A stretch of 64,000 nucleotides of DNA from Hofstenia miamia (GCA_900660155.1 CABFPE010000017.1:2597525-2661524); one strand, 5' to 3'. Numbered from the stretch's first letter, positions 25,101 to 40,400 are shown. Notes: a model not told the origin generated them from the sequence alone. Numbers and translations: made by a program.

Positions 25101-28100
25101 GTGTAAAATCAACTGCAGATAAATTAATTCTGAAAGTAGAAAAATGCTAAAGAATTTCAAATTTACCTACAAGGTGAAATTGTTCATTATTTAATCTTAT
25201 GCAAGTCAAAGAACAGAAACCGAATAGGATCCTGAGAATTCACTTATTTATTTTGAATTAGTAGCCGAATATTCCGGCGATTGATAGCGATGCGAATTTG
25301 AAACCCAAATTGGGTGATTTACCTAATATTGATTTATTATGCAACATTGACTTACTAAAACAATTTTCAGTCTAGTGTAAAGAAACCCTGATACTACTAA
25401 AGCTGCCAGGGTCAGGGAGCATAGTTCACTGACAGGAACCATGAATAAAATTTGAGAAATTCCAACAGTGAACTTAACTTTCGTATAATAAGCTAGTAAA
25501 ATATTTGTGTATTGTTTAACAAAACATGAAAAATATAACGGTTACAGCTACATATGCTGAAAACGGATTAACCTTATTTCCACTATGAGTTTTATGCAAA
25601 AATCGATTTGTCCGCATTCTTGGAAAATTTGTACATTCGAATGTGAGTTTTATTCAATGAGAAATCCGATTTTTGTAAAAAAATATTCAAATTCTTTTCA
25701 TGCCCAGTGTTCAGAGAATGAGGCGGTCTAACGTCCATGGAAAAAACTACCCTGAAATATTTTTTTTTCTGAAGACAAACGGTGTGAGTCCTGTCGAGGC
25801 GCGACGTATGTTGCGAGTTAAAGTTGAAAAAAAGGAGACAATTTTCTATCTTGCGGTGTTTTCAGATTTTAAAATCTTCATTAGCTATAAGTGTTTAAAA
25901 ATTTTTTGTTGAAGTAATCAGATTTTGAAAAATTCCTAGTAAAAATAAGGTTAAAGATGTTTTATCAAAGTTCACGAACCTTGACATATCGCATAGAAAA
26001 TGCTTCAATATTTGTCGAAGAAATAGTTGCTAAACAACAATTTTTGGGAAAATATTATAGTTGATTTACCGTTCAAACGCGGTTTTAGTAATCATTATTG
26101 CACTGCCCTTGAATTCTTACTATAATGTGATGAGAAAGAGGAAGAATTTCTTGTGGCATTTTGACATTGATAATATGATAATCATCTACATCTTGTCTTT
26201 GTAAGTCTTCATTAAATAGATAAAGTCGGCGACAGTTTACAAGCATTGTGACATTCATAATAAATTTATCAGAAGATAATTGCTGATTACCAATGGAAGG
26301 AAAATCTCGCAATTGTACCTCACTGCCTTCTTTGCGAAAAACATTGGTAAATACATAGCCAACAGCATGCTTAGCTAAAAAGAAATCATTGAACATTTTT
26401 TAATTGTATGTCTTAATAAGCACAAAAACATTCAATATGAAACATTACATTGCTAGCCAAAATTGTTCAATGCAATTCCAATAAGTGTGGGAAACCTCTA
26501 AGTTTGAAAACCTTTAATCAGCCTAGTCATAGTTGAATTTATCAGTCACATTCAATCACCTAGATTCATTGGAACTCAATGCTAACCAAACACGAAAACT
26601 TCAGATTGATATGGACTGAAATATTAATCTCAATTTGAGATTCAACCATTCAAGAGCCTGTACCCAAAACAGAGACGCAATTAGAAATATTTTTTAAAAA
26701 CGGATACCTCTAACGATTTTAGCACTGATCAGTTCTGATGTATTTATGGCTGCAACAATTATGCAGTAATAATGGTTATCACCCATTTCCTATGGGCTTG
26801 CTATTTGTTCATGAAAAATCACTAGCTTTACTAATATGCAATTCTTCGAAAAATCAACAAGATAAGTGATTAAGAATGAACTGAAATTATTCGACAAGAG
26901 GTTTTAATGCCCTTGGGCTACGTCCCTGAAGTAAAGCATTCAACAAATAAATCAGGTCAAATATGTAAATACATACAGCAGTAATGTTATTTTGAGAATA
27001 TCTAGATTACCAAAAATTAACTCTTGCTTTGAAATAAGCAGAGCCGAAAATACCTTTATTCGTTCCTTCAGTTTTCCGTGGTAGACTCACATTTTATTTA
27101 GCATTAAGGCTCTTACAGCTGGGTACTTTGTTCAGCACAGATGGATCAAAAATTCATTAAAACAAAAACGTAAACTAAATTTAAGTGAATTCCTTAAATA
27201 TCATTTAAAATAATCATTTACTCATTCAACCTTTTTAAACTCTCGATTTTTCTTAATTCTATGAGAATTTTTGTTCAACAACTACTGCTATAACAAATGT
27301 TTGTATTAATTTAATTCGTACTTAACCAACAGTAATAGCAAAATTTAGAGCCATTTGCTCCTGACTTTGTAAGACTTTTTCACTAAAACTATTTAACAAA
27401 ATAAATTTAAGCAATACTAATTGTAGCTTCTTCCTTTTCAATTTCACTTCTTATTCACATTTAACCCAAACCGCACTAGCATTTAGTGTATGCTGTTAAG
27501 ATTTGATATAAATCCGTTTTAGTTCCGACATTTTATTTTTAAATGGACTATTGTATTGTCTACATAATTGGAGTTAAACTAACATACTGTATTATAATAT
27601 GGCTAGTTAAATCTGAAATGCTAGCATGATAGTTTGCACCTTGAAGTATTCAGAAGGAATACTTTAATATTTTCATGTGCCACCGAAATGATTAATTTAA
27701 ATTTTCGTCGAGTCACATGCAAGGTCTTGTACCTGCTAATAAAATAAAGATGAATCTACCATTCAATTTTAACTGAAATTTAAAATGAAAACCGCTTGGT
27801 AGAAGATATTCTTTCAAAACACCCCCTTTGCAAATAAGAATGGTTCATTAGAGGTCTTGGATTAAAAAATGAGGTGTCATTACAATATTTAAAGGCAACT
27901 CAAATTCAAAGAGGAGGGAGCTAACAGCTTTTGCGCAAAAAGATGCAAAAATACAGTAAACCCATATGCTAAAATGCTGTAACATTTGTTTTCAATTTAG
28001 ATATATATTCATATGGAATAAATCAAAAAATAAAAAACCTCATTTTTTAATATACATTTACAACGGGGTGTGGAGATTTTTAAATGAAAATCCAACCACC

Positions 28101-31100
28101 TGCTTGCCTCCCAACGTTACGTGCAAGATTTTGCAAACATATATCAAATAGTTTGGCATGCTGAAAGCTCAAATTTATAGGCTAGAAATTATTGCTATAT
28201 AAGAAGCCGCAAGTCAGTGACGACGATTCCATGCTTCACTAACCTTAACTAAATTGCTGCTGAAACAAGAGCATAGCATGAAGAAAACTTTTTTAAGACA
28301 TCTGTATAATTGTTAAAGCATTCATCTTGTGAGTTATCTAGATAGTCCGTGCCTGTTTAAGCATAATTCGATTTTCGGTGGAAAGCATTAAATATCAAAT
28401 CAATTACATGTCTAAGCCTATACTTTATTTGCAACAAATGAAAAACATGCATGGATAAATTTTGCTTTTCCAATATTAATGTATATAAGAAATTTACAGT
28501 TCAATGCTATTTCAAAATTTCAAAAGAAATAAGATGTGGATATGAAACAAACGCCAACAAACTCACTAAGCTGATGACCTATGTGACTAGCTTTAATTTT
28601 ATATAACTTTAAAATGACACTGTAAAATGTACTTACTATTATTTTCTTTGAGTTTTAATCTTGTAGACTAAATTGAATTACGTTAACCTTGTTAAAAATA
28701 ATATATAGTTGCAGAGTACAGAAATTATTCATTTAGCAATTAAGCACGATGCGGAAAATAGATGGAATATGGATCACAGAAGCACTCCGAACCCGATTCC
28801 TCCATTTTTACATTTTGTAAATAACTCCATAGGTTAGCACAGGTTCAATGTACCTGCTGATGCCCTTAATTATTATCTTATAGTACATTACTTTTATAAA
28901 ACTCAAATAATACTTACCAAAGAGGCTTTTGTTGATATTTTTGTTGGCCTATGATTTTCAGCCATATCTGGGCATAGTCAAGGCTTACTACGTATATTTA
29001 GTAGACCTTGGACCATTCTAAGTCAAAAATTGTTACATAATAGCCGGGTCCGTTATCAAAACATTCAAAAACACGCTTATAACATTTCGTAGGAATTTCA
29101 ACAAAGATTTGAAAATATTCATAGCGTAATATTAGAATATATACAATCTAAATATCAATGGAACGAAGAAAACGCAAGAAAAAGAAAAAGATCCTTAAAT
29201 GAAATTTTTGAATGGAGAATATATTTCAACCAACAAATTTATGTCAAGTGTTTAGCAATCCAATTCGCACAACAACCCTCACAGCATCTTTCGATGCTGC
29301 ATGCTTCTGATTTGCGTAAATGTTTAGGACTTGCCAAGCATCATACTGTCCATTTTACTAGATGTGAAGGTGCAGAGCTACCGTCTCATTTACCTGGAGT
29401 AGAGCCTGTATTTACCTCGCCTTCTGATATTGAAAGTTTCTCTATTCGTTCCACAAAGATTGTTTCAATCAACTGCCGTAATCTCTGGACTAAATCTGTG
29501 AGTCACTCTTTCAATAACGTTAAGCGGGAATCAAGTTTCATTAATCATTGGTTGGAGGTTTTTATTTTGCCTGGTTGCGTTCAGTGGTCTGCTTGTGCAG
29601 ACTCTAAACACCTGAAATACGAATAGTCAAATCTCAAACGACGCTTAGAACGTTGGTTGAATGTTAATTATGCTGACTCTGGTACGAAGCAACCGTAAGT
29701 TCTGGCAATCATAAAAAATAAATTATCTTCTGTCAGAGCCAATCTAAATATTAAGAGCTAGGCAGCTTGGTCACGAGGGCAGTTTTAGTAAGGCTTCGAT
29801 GAGCAAACATTTCTTGCACTAAAGTAGAAGCATCCCAACAATTCAAAACCTAAAATTGATTTTGGAACTTTAGACAGATCCATTCGTGATAAACAAAGAC
29901 ATTCTGATAAATTGTGAAAAGTTTTCCCAGATATTCTGCTGCTGTTTCTAAACTTTATGCTTCCCACCTGATTAATGCATTCTAATGTCCAACAACTGAG
30001 TATGGTGACAAGGCCATTGCATCTGTGCTCGAAGAAGTCAACTGCTTAGTCTCGGGTAATGCTCCTTGTGAGATTGCGCCATATCTTAGTGGAGCTAATC
30101 TTTTTGCATTAACGGAAAACACAGGCGGAATCCGCCCAATTGCCTTGGAAAAAGTTCTTCTTCGAAGGATTATCAAATGTTTATGCCAAATATCAAGGTA
30201 TAGGGCAGATGCATTGCTTTCTCCACCTTAAGTTGTTATAGGTATTTGAGGAGGTTGCGAAGCAGTCGTCCATGCTTTGAATGGACTCGTGGCAGTTAGT
30301 GGATAGAAGACAAATTTAGCATTTTTCCACGTAGGTATTTAATTGACTAACAGTCTGTCCTTGAGTATTTTTATATTCCCAGCCTTCTGGGTTGACATTT
30401 GGATCTAAATCCTTGCCTTTAGCTTGCGGATTTCAACAAGGTGATCGCTTAGATCCCTTTTGTTTTCTTTGGATATCCATACTACCGTTTCGGCTGTAAA
30501 ACAAACTTTGGCCGCAGCCGGACGTTGGAAATAGCTCTTTGGGCGTGGCCACAGAACACTACTTGGGATCCCCTTAACTGATGTCCCAAGTGTTGTAAGC
30601 CTTTAGATATGGTCATTGATGATGCAATGTCATGAGCAGTTGATGGTGAAAGAATTGCGAGTCATGATCGACTCAGGGACGCTTGAAAAGTCTGACTTCA
30701 CTGAGTTTCGTGCTTGTACTGGGGACATCTTTTTGCCATGCTGGTCTTCTGGCTGACCAGCTCTCTAGACATTACTGTAATTAATTCACTGTAACCTTCG
30801 CCTGATCACTTGCGGGTACTAATGCTGGTCATGCTCTAGATATACGCCGAATCATGTTCACGTGAAATCTCTTTGACGATGGTCACCAATTCCTATCAAA
30901 GTATTGTGCAAGATGTCTGGAGCCTTCTACCTGAAGTGCCTCTTGCGATCAGAATATGTCTTCTACACATTTTTCCAAAAATTAACAGTAATTTTGCAGC
31001 GTGGAAATGCAACAATTATCAAGATATGGTGGTTAACGGTTAAGTAGTGTTTTGCGTGTTTGGAATGACCACTGGCCGTGCCCGCCCTGCGCCTGCTTAC

Positions 31101-31328
31101 CTCCTTATGCACGGTTCCGCTTCTCCATTGTGGAATTGATCGGACAGTCCGATCCACTTGCCATCCAAGGATAAATAAGCACAAAATTTGCAAATTTTCA
31201 GTAAAATGCACAAATTTTTTTAGGAGACCTATAAATTGTGTTACTTTTTATCAAATGTCAAATTATAAGCATTTTACAAAACACCCATATATAATTAAAT
31301 GAAGAAGTAGCAACAATAACTATTTAAG

Positions 31329-31364
<36 letters not shown>

Positions 31365-34250
31365 AATTTGAAGAACATAAATTGAGTTAAAAACTTTGTA
31401 AGAAGTAAATCTAACATTTTTTAATACACTGTTTACAAATTCTTTAGCATTCAATGCATTTTGGTTGATTTGCATGCACTTTGGATAATTTTCAGGACAG
31501 TATATTTTAAAATTTCGTCATATTTTTGTAATACGTCAGCACAAGCTCAGCCTGGTACAGTCCATATCTATCACTGGGCTTAATAGCTTTTGTGAAATTA
31601 AATAATTTCCAAATATTGTAGTTTGAAAAAAATTCGATACAGCTTGATGTGCGTCTTTCCATACATAAAAATATTCGAATTAATGAAAGTCTTGCAATAA
31701 AATATAATAAAAGATCAGTATAATAAACAAAATCTTGAAAGGATTTAGATTTTCTATATTAGACTTCAGCAATCTTTTCCTAATAGTTACAGAAAATGTA
31801 ATGTTTTTCTTAGAATTTGAAGTAGGCCATGCAATTTTCTCATCATATTTTCGTTGTTCTACGGCATTTGAGGATACAACTATTCCTAAGCCTTTCCTGT
31901 TTTCTTACTTAGAAATTTCTATATTTAAAATTCTACTGAAGTACTCGCAATATGTCTCATTTCTGGACAATTATAAACGGTTGATTTGTAAATTAATGAT
32001 TATGTAGATGTAGCCAATGTAATAATTTAATTTTTGAATAACAAATGTAATTTTGTACCTGACTAAGTGGTAAGAGAGTTTTGATGCTATGATCAGCAAA
32101 GCCAGTTGAACTCATTAATCTTAGCATTTTCCCTTTATTACCTTGAACACTTTTTTTGCACCTTGCCGGCTCACATTTTTGCTCGACCCACTTCCAAATT
32201 ACCAAAAAAATAGAATACTTACTTGATGAGATGTTAAATGCAACGCCACTCCCTCATAAGAACGTGAAGCATCTTCCCTTAAAATCGTGTTCGTTTTCTT
32301 TTCTTTGATAGTTAGTACTTTATCCGTAATCGTTGCAACTGTATTCCTACCGCGAGATAGTTTTGAATTGCTTTCGCTTCTAGAAAAAAATTAATTTCAC
32401 AAAATTTCTTCATTCAAAATCTACTTAATCGAAAAACTTGTTTCTTTAAATGAGATTAAGTACTATTTTGTTTATGGAAATTTACTGTAAAAAGCCTAAA
32501 TTTTGTAAGGAAAATATTGAGCCTTTAATGAATTACATTAATTTAAAATGCCTTAAATTTATCACATAAGTATGCCTTACATTGCTCTGAAGTAGTCATG
32601 ATCCTCCAGGTGAACTTCTTCTAAATAATTGCCTAAAGTAAAAATTGTAAATACACAATCATATTGACTTCATTAAACATTACTCAAACTGAATAATACT
32701 TATATTCACAATTGCTAGGTAGAATTGGGTTTCGTTTATTTGTAAGACAAAACATTTGAGTGAAAGTTGTCAGTGGATCTGAAAATTGTTGTTGCAAACC
32801 TCCCAGCGCAGTTGCTACCCGGCCATGATATCAAGCCAATGCCCGGCCCTTTAACCCACAAATCAATCCCAGCTCGGTGTGTTGCGATTGGTAATATTCA
32901 GACCCAGGCCTGGCCCGGGCCCTTAATATCCAAAACCATAAGTTTTGTAAATTAAAAATTAAACATAATTGAAAATACCAAAATGAAATAATCAACTACA
33001 ATTTTTAGCAATAAAATTCAGTTGTAATGGCTTCAAATAAAGATGTGTCCACTGCTGGAAAAGATTTTTAATGGGCATTATTAAATTGTTAATAGTTGTA
33101 TTGGTTTAAATGAATACATGTTTATAGGTACATCATAAAAATTTTTACGAATTTATGCAGCATCCTAATTTCAAGCATGCAAATAAAACCCAGTGTATTG
33201 TCTAAGTAATTCAAAGTTTACGCGGGGACACCTAAAATATAATTGAAATTGATTGGCACTTTGCTTATTAGAGCATTGCGCATTGAAAAGTAAATGATTC
33301 TTCTTAGTTTTTATCAATATTGCTGCATTTTACTATCCCAAAATACTGCGGCATCGGAAAATTGCATGGTATTGGAATTGGAACGATATACCGCCCAACC
33401 CAACACATTTTTTGTGTTTTTATAATATATTTATGTCCCTGTTTAAGTGAAACTATTTTTTGACGACTTGCTACTTATCCTTTTCGTAATTCGAGTATCT
33501 CGATTCCAGATTCTACAGAAGACGTGGATCTAAAAAAACCGATCCATGGACAAGTTTGGTGAAAGATGATTTCATAATGTACATGTACTAAGTTAGCTAA
33601 ATCAAAGTTACCAGAAGCTAACATATCACGAGTGTTATATTAATAACTTTCTAAGCATTCAATAAAGAACACCAAATCCAAAATAGACAACTCATACATT
33701 AGTCTTCCCCTTCTTTGCGCTTTACAATGTAATATATCAACATTATCAACATCTCTTTAAATTGAACGATCTCTACCACTAGTAACTTCCTGATCTTCCT
33801 GTATAACTCCCTCAGTTGATTCTTGTTCCAGGTAGCTATTTTTGCTCATGATCCAAAAACGGGCATTGATCACGTATTAATTGTATTTATACTGATCGGC
33901 CTATTTAATGCTGAATTCTGTAGTATATTCCTTACCCCCTCTTGTATTCCATCCTTAATCTAGCCTTCATTTACTCATGACCTGTTATATCTCTCTATCA
34001 CTCCTAAGTACTTTTATCCTTTTTTTACCTCCTTAATCTCCATAATACTCGTCCCCAATCCACTCCATCTTTACACTTCCCATGATCCTTGTCACTGCTT
34101 TACACTTGCTTAATCCAAAATCCAGGTGAGTACTTGCCTTCTCGAATGTCTTCACTTGCTTCGGCAACATCTTCCTCGAACTTGAATATATCTTCAGGTT
34201 GGCCATGTACCATAGATGACTCACTACTTGACTACTTTTATTTGCTCTTA

Positions 34251-34288
<38 letters not shown>

Positions 34289-37200
34289 GTATTAATAATA
34301 ATTTGTTTAATCCTGACCGACACTATTTTGAAAATTTCATAAAAAACCTATTCGGTAGAGGTGGCGGACTCATGTTATGTTCCAAAATGTTTAATACCAA
34401 TTAGTAAATTTGAATATGAATTAGACCACGATGTATTTGAATACCTCTGGATAGAAATTATATCGTTTGAAAACAAATGTCATAAGGAACTGATCAATAT
34501 CACATACAACCCAAAAATGGCCATATTGACTATCTAAATTATAAGTCAAATGAAATGTCCTAAATAAGTGATGTCTACTATTCTATAAATGTATTTAGTG
34601 ACGTTAATATAAATTATTTTAATAATCTTGAGAGAATTTTGTGCCACATATGATTTTCGTTGTATAAATACTGACTGTCCAACAAGACAAAACAACTTAA
34701 TTGACTACTTCCTAACAAATTCAGACTTATGTTTTAAACCCATCATCTTTGAATCATTCAGTGACCATGCTCTTTGTGCCTATATAAGTAATATAACTAA
34801 TAAAACTGATCATTTTTAACATAACATATACAAGAGATTATCTAAATTATTCAGACTAAATAATGTCGAAAATATATCGTTCAATTACATATACACACTA
34901 AAATCTGGATCTTGTATGGTTAATTATTTTTCAAAAGAAATTTGCAATGCAATTAACAAAGCAGCACTTATTAAATACCGAAAGATTAAAGGCTCGCAAA
35001 TTTGCTTTATTCAATGCTGATGATCGCGAAATACATGAACAAGAAAGCATTAAAAAAAACTATTTGATCTTGAAAAAACAGAACCTACGACCCCTAATTG
35101 GACTAATTACGAAAAATCAAAGAAGATAAACAACTAATAAAAAATCTGCTTTAAAACAAAACAAGTTTTTCGATACCTTAAGTAAAACAAGCAAAAAATG
35201 GCGATATATTCATAAATTTTTGGGAAAAAATAAAGGAATTTCAACTGACATTAACGAATTAAAAATTGATAACCAAATTATGACTTAAAAAACAAAAATA
35301 ATAGAACACCTAAACATAACATTTAAAGAACTTGGCAACTTCAATTTCTCCAAACATAAAAGTAAGGAAAATATTAATAAATGCACAACAAAAACATTTT
35401 CTTTTAGACTCGCAAATGCTAGTGAATTAGAAACCATATAATAAAAACTTTAGACACAATTAATTGAACTGCCTCTTATAATCTTCCAATCTTTATTATT
35501 AAGCGCTTTTCCATATCTTTAGTGAGTATCTGTTATTCGCATTTAACCAATGCATTATTGATAACGAATTTCCCGAAATTTTCAAAAAATCTGACATAAT
35601 TCCTCTATTTAAAAAAAGTGACTCTCTAAACGCAAAAAAATTATAGACCTATTTCATTAGCCATCGTTTTAGTAAACTATTTGAGAAATTATTAAATAAT
35701 CAAATAAACGACTATTTCCAATCTGCAAATATTCTTTCAAAAGAATTTGGTTTTCGTAATGGTTATAGCACTCAAGATGCAATTTTATCAATATCAGAAC
35801 AAATAAAATCTAATTTAACCCTAAGCAAATGTAGTTGTGTTTCACTCCCCGAATTGAGCAAAGCTTTTAACTCAATGAATTTTGACATATAAAGGTACAA
35901 ATTAATATATTATAACTTTGATAACAAATCTGTTAACTTAATAATGAACTTCCTTCAAAATCGACAACAAAGTTATACATAATGGCAACAAATCAAAATA
36001 TATTACAAATGACAGCGGGGTGCCTCAAGGCACAGTTCTAGGTCCCATCCTATTTGCAATCTACGTGAATGACATAACCCAAAATGCAAAATACAGTAAA
36101 ATTTATCAATATGCAAATGATACATGTTTTATAAGTACTAATATAAATACTTTTAAAGCAACTAAAGAATTGCAAATTGATATTGAAAATCTAACATATT
36201 TCACAAATAATCAACTGAAAGTAAATATTGAAAAAACACAAATTATAATATTCTCTTCTAAGAAGTTCAAAAGTCTCACAAAAAACATTGAACTTAATAT
36301 AAACCATGCACCAATAAAGCAAAGTGATCCATCAGCTATTTATGTGTTGAAATCGACAATGATTTAAATTTTGAACAATTATTAATGTCAAACACAAGAA
36401 AAATGGCATCTGGGGTTAGCTAACTATCATCTTAGAAATATTTCAAATAAATATCACAAACAATTTATAAATGTTCTCTGCTTACCACACTTTCAATATT
36501 GCTCATTTCTCTTTACAAATATAAACTCGAAATATCGCATTCTTATCTTAAACCTTCAATTGGTCTCCTTAAAACACTCAATTTCGCTCAAAAACATGAC
36601 AATGTATCCAACTATCGACTAAAATACGAATTATTTTCTCCTTACTACCAAATTCAAATGCATATCTTATCAGTATTATTTAAATTCAAATTTGGTCAAC
36701 CCGCGATTTCGTTTTTAAAACAACATTAATTAAATGAACATTCTCAAAAATTCATATGCTTAGATAAGAATTATAATAGCTTTCACCACACAGCAACTAA
36801 GGTATAGAATAACTTAGATCATGAAATCCAACTCGAAAAAAACCAAGAAATTCAGAAAAAAAATTGCAGATTCGTCTTTTTAATAGACTTGCATTCTTAA
36901 CGACAATAACGTACTACACTCATTTGAAAATTTTGTATAGCACAAGAAAGCCACACACACAAATTTATATTATATATATTTTATTATTATTTTGTACATG
37001 TATTTGCAGTTTGTAGCTTTTGTATTAGTTTACAGCAATAAATTTGCTTTGACTCTTATTATTATCAAGCTATTGACCATTTCAGTATGATTAAAAATGC
37101 AACTGCATAGAAACTACTCAAAATATAGGAAATTTATTTTAGTAGGCTACTATTACACAAAAGTGAATATTGCAATGACTGGAGTAGCTGATAAGCACGC

Positions 37201-37357
37201 AAAGGCAAATATACTAAAACAGATTTATTAGTTTTAAAAGTGCTATGCATACATCTAACTACTTAAGAAAATATTAAGAGGAACTTAAAGAGATTCTATA
37301 AATAAATTCATAAATTTCTCGCAATCGAAAGCTTAATGTTGGGAACCCGAAACGAAC

Positions 37358-37403
<46 letters not shown>

Positions 37404-40400
37404 TCATCCAATGTTTCCATTTCGTGCCATGTAGTTGCTATCGCCTCTCTAGAATAACAATTTGATTGATGACACATTTAGTTCTGTATTATATGAATGA
37501 AGTCTATATTTGATAATTTTTATAGCAATGTCCATATGTATAAATCACTTACTGACATAGCATTTTGCTGTTCCACACACAATAAGCTTGTTACCATGGA
37601 AAACCATATGCAGATCCTTATCAGAAAGGTTGCTCTAAATTAATACACATTTAGTATAATATTAACCTGAGTTGTCTGACTTGATTAGACTAATACTGAG
37701 CAACATAATGCAAAAAGTAATTGAAACAAAATTTATTGGGTGGAGGAATATAGAACAGCGTCAAAATGAGATTGTGGGTAGGATACAGATTCTGTAGAAA
37801 TATATAACGAACGAATCTGGATATCCAGAGTTGGAAACGGGACTGAATTCTTATCCCGGTTCCGTGAGATGTATTCCAGGCCCGTTCAATCTTTATGCTG
37901 AGCCGTTTTTATGTTCTCGTCCCGTCTAGTACACTTCAAGCGGTTTTTGAAAAAAGCGTTTGGTTCATTGTGAACGCATTTTAAATATGTCAAAATTCAA
38001 TATTGACCAAATACATCACAAAAAGAACGAAATCGTATCCTTTTAAATACTAAAAAACAATTAGATCCAATTTTAGTTTCATTTTTTGTAGTCCCGGGCT
38101 CGTTTCAAGCAAAAAGTTCTGTCCCGGTCCCGTATCGTCCCGGCCCATCAAATGTCCCGTCCCATTTCCATCTCTGTGTATATCACAATTATATACTTTT
38201 TTGTAATTTATGTAATCTTTGGCTTGTGTCAATGTTATGTATGCTAGACATTAGGTAGTGGAAAATCCGTTTTTATGTGACTTATGACCACAAAGTCTAA
38301 TGGCTATGATATAACGCTTTAGACAACAAATCATCCCTACTCCAGAATCATAGCGTATCTAGCATAGCCAAAACATTAATAAGCCAATATCCAGGTACTG
38401 ATTTGTTTATGCTCGGTAGTTTTTAAAAAATGAACAGCTTTTTTGCTAACTAGTATTAGAAAACGTTATAAAAGAGAAACATACCTTCAAAATTATATTT
38501 TTAACACTACCTTAGATTGTTAATCAAGTAAAACATTAACATTTTTTCTCGGTTCCGGTTTTGACTGAAAAATGCGTTTTCCGTTGTTTTGGGTTTACCT
38601 CTAACTCCTAGTAATCCTACTATGTCTAAATCTAAATTAATTAACTGCGTTTCTTGGGAATTGTATTGTAGTTAAATATTATTGCAATATTTTAGGGTAT
38701 TGATGTTTATACTTTTATAGAAGGAACCTGAAGGCAGACGAATGTCTGTACATTAATCCATCTTGTAATTGTGTGTAAACATTGACCCAAACAATTTACA
38801 TCCTTCAATCGTTTATAACCTTGTACAATAACGTTATTAAAATTTTTGAAGATGAAACATTCACTTACATTTAAAATGAAATTCAACTGCGGCGTTTTTG
38901 GAAATTCTATCGAAATATCAAGCTTGTTTCTAGAATAATTGGTGTAAGCCAAAGCGATTACCTCGGTAAATGAATCACAGTAAATTAAACCACTTTCCGA
39001 AAGTTTAGTCCAAAAATTGGTGGGGCACTGGCACTCATAAAAACCATCCCTTTGAGGTTCGCAAGCACCATCATTAAAGCACATGTTATGCTCACATGGG
39101 TCTAAAAATAATACTTTGCACATTGAAAACGAAGTCATTTGTGATCTATATGCATATACACCTACAAATAAGAAATTTAATATATGGTTTAAAAAACGAA
39201 ATCATTTTAATGTGAAAATCAATTCAAACTGTGCATCCCATGTCTCGTTTATATGGCTTAGGATTTCATTAAAATTAAACTCAGTGGCATACGCAAAGAG
39301 ACATGGAAGAATTTCTCCCAGTCAGGTTTTCAAAACTGATTTTGATACGTCAAAATCAAAATTTTTTTTGTAAGAATCAAACTTAAAACTGAAGTTGGAA
39401 TGTTGTCATTCCATCATGACTAAAATGACCCCGCAAGAAAATCGTGCGTACGCGCCCTTGAAATGTTAACTATGTACATTATTTGAAGCCACTAATAACA
39501 CGAAATGCTTGTCTACTAAAAATTCACAAAGCGCCAATTACATTCATTCGGTTTTGAGAAACATAACTTTAAACAGAAACTCGATTCATTGCATTGCACA
39601 AGCTCAAACGTAAGCTTCAAAAAATAAAATATTAATTTTTACTTTGTAATGCAATGATAATTGAATATATTTTATTACTAAGCAAAGCCCAAGTGGAATT
39701 ATAATTAAATAAATAGGATTTATACTTCTTATAAAGAGCATGCAAAATAAGACCGTTTAAACCTCAATGATGTTTGGATTAACAATTTAATATTGTTTCT
39801 AGTACACATTTTTCAAAATTAGGATTAAATTGATGATTGGCATATTGAATTGGGTTAACCAATTCAGAATATTAAATTTTTCAATTTCTTTTTGTTCAAT
39901 TCCTAATACAAAAGTTGTTCTACAGTTACAAATGGAAAACTATATAAAATGTTAGTAAGTCCAAATTGCAAATAGCGTCTAGCATTCAACTAGGTATTAA
40001 ATTGCACCTATTATGGACAAACACTTTGCCCAACGGCTGAATGCTAATATTTGCACCAACAATAGCTGATAATGTAATGCCATTTTGGAAAAAATTATAG
40101 ATTTACGTAAAAGAATTATTATTTGAAATGAATAAACAAAAGTTTTCAATTTTCGCGGGCTCCTCACTTGAAAAATTTAACTATGGTCAAGCTTGTAAAA
40201 AAAAATCAACTATCAAAACATTCTATGTAATCTCGTCAGACACCGAGAGAGCCTATATTTTGTAATTTAAAAGTTGATTAAATTACAACCTACTATAACT
40301 TATTTAAAATATGGATTTACGAAACCATACTGATTCAAATATCTGGAGTTCATACAAGGCTCCTCCGAAAACTTCACCCTTTGAGATAATCAAATTTATG

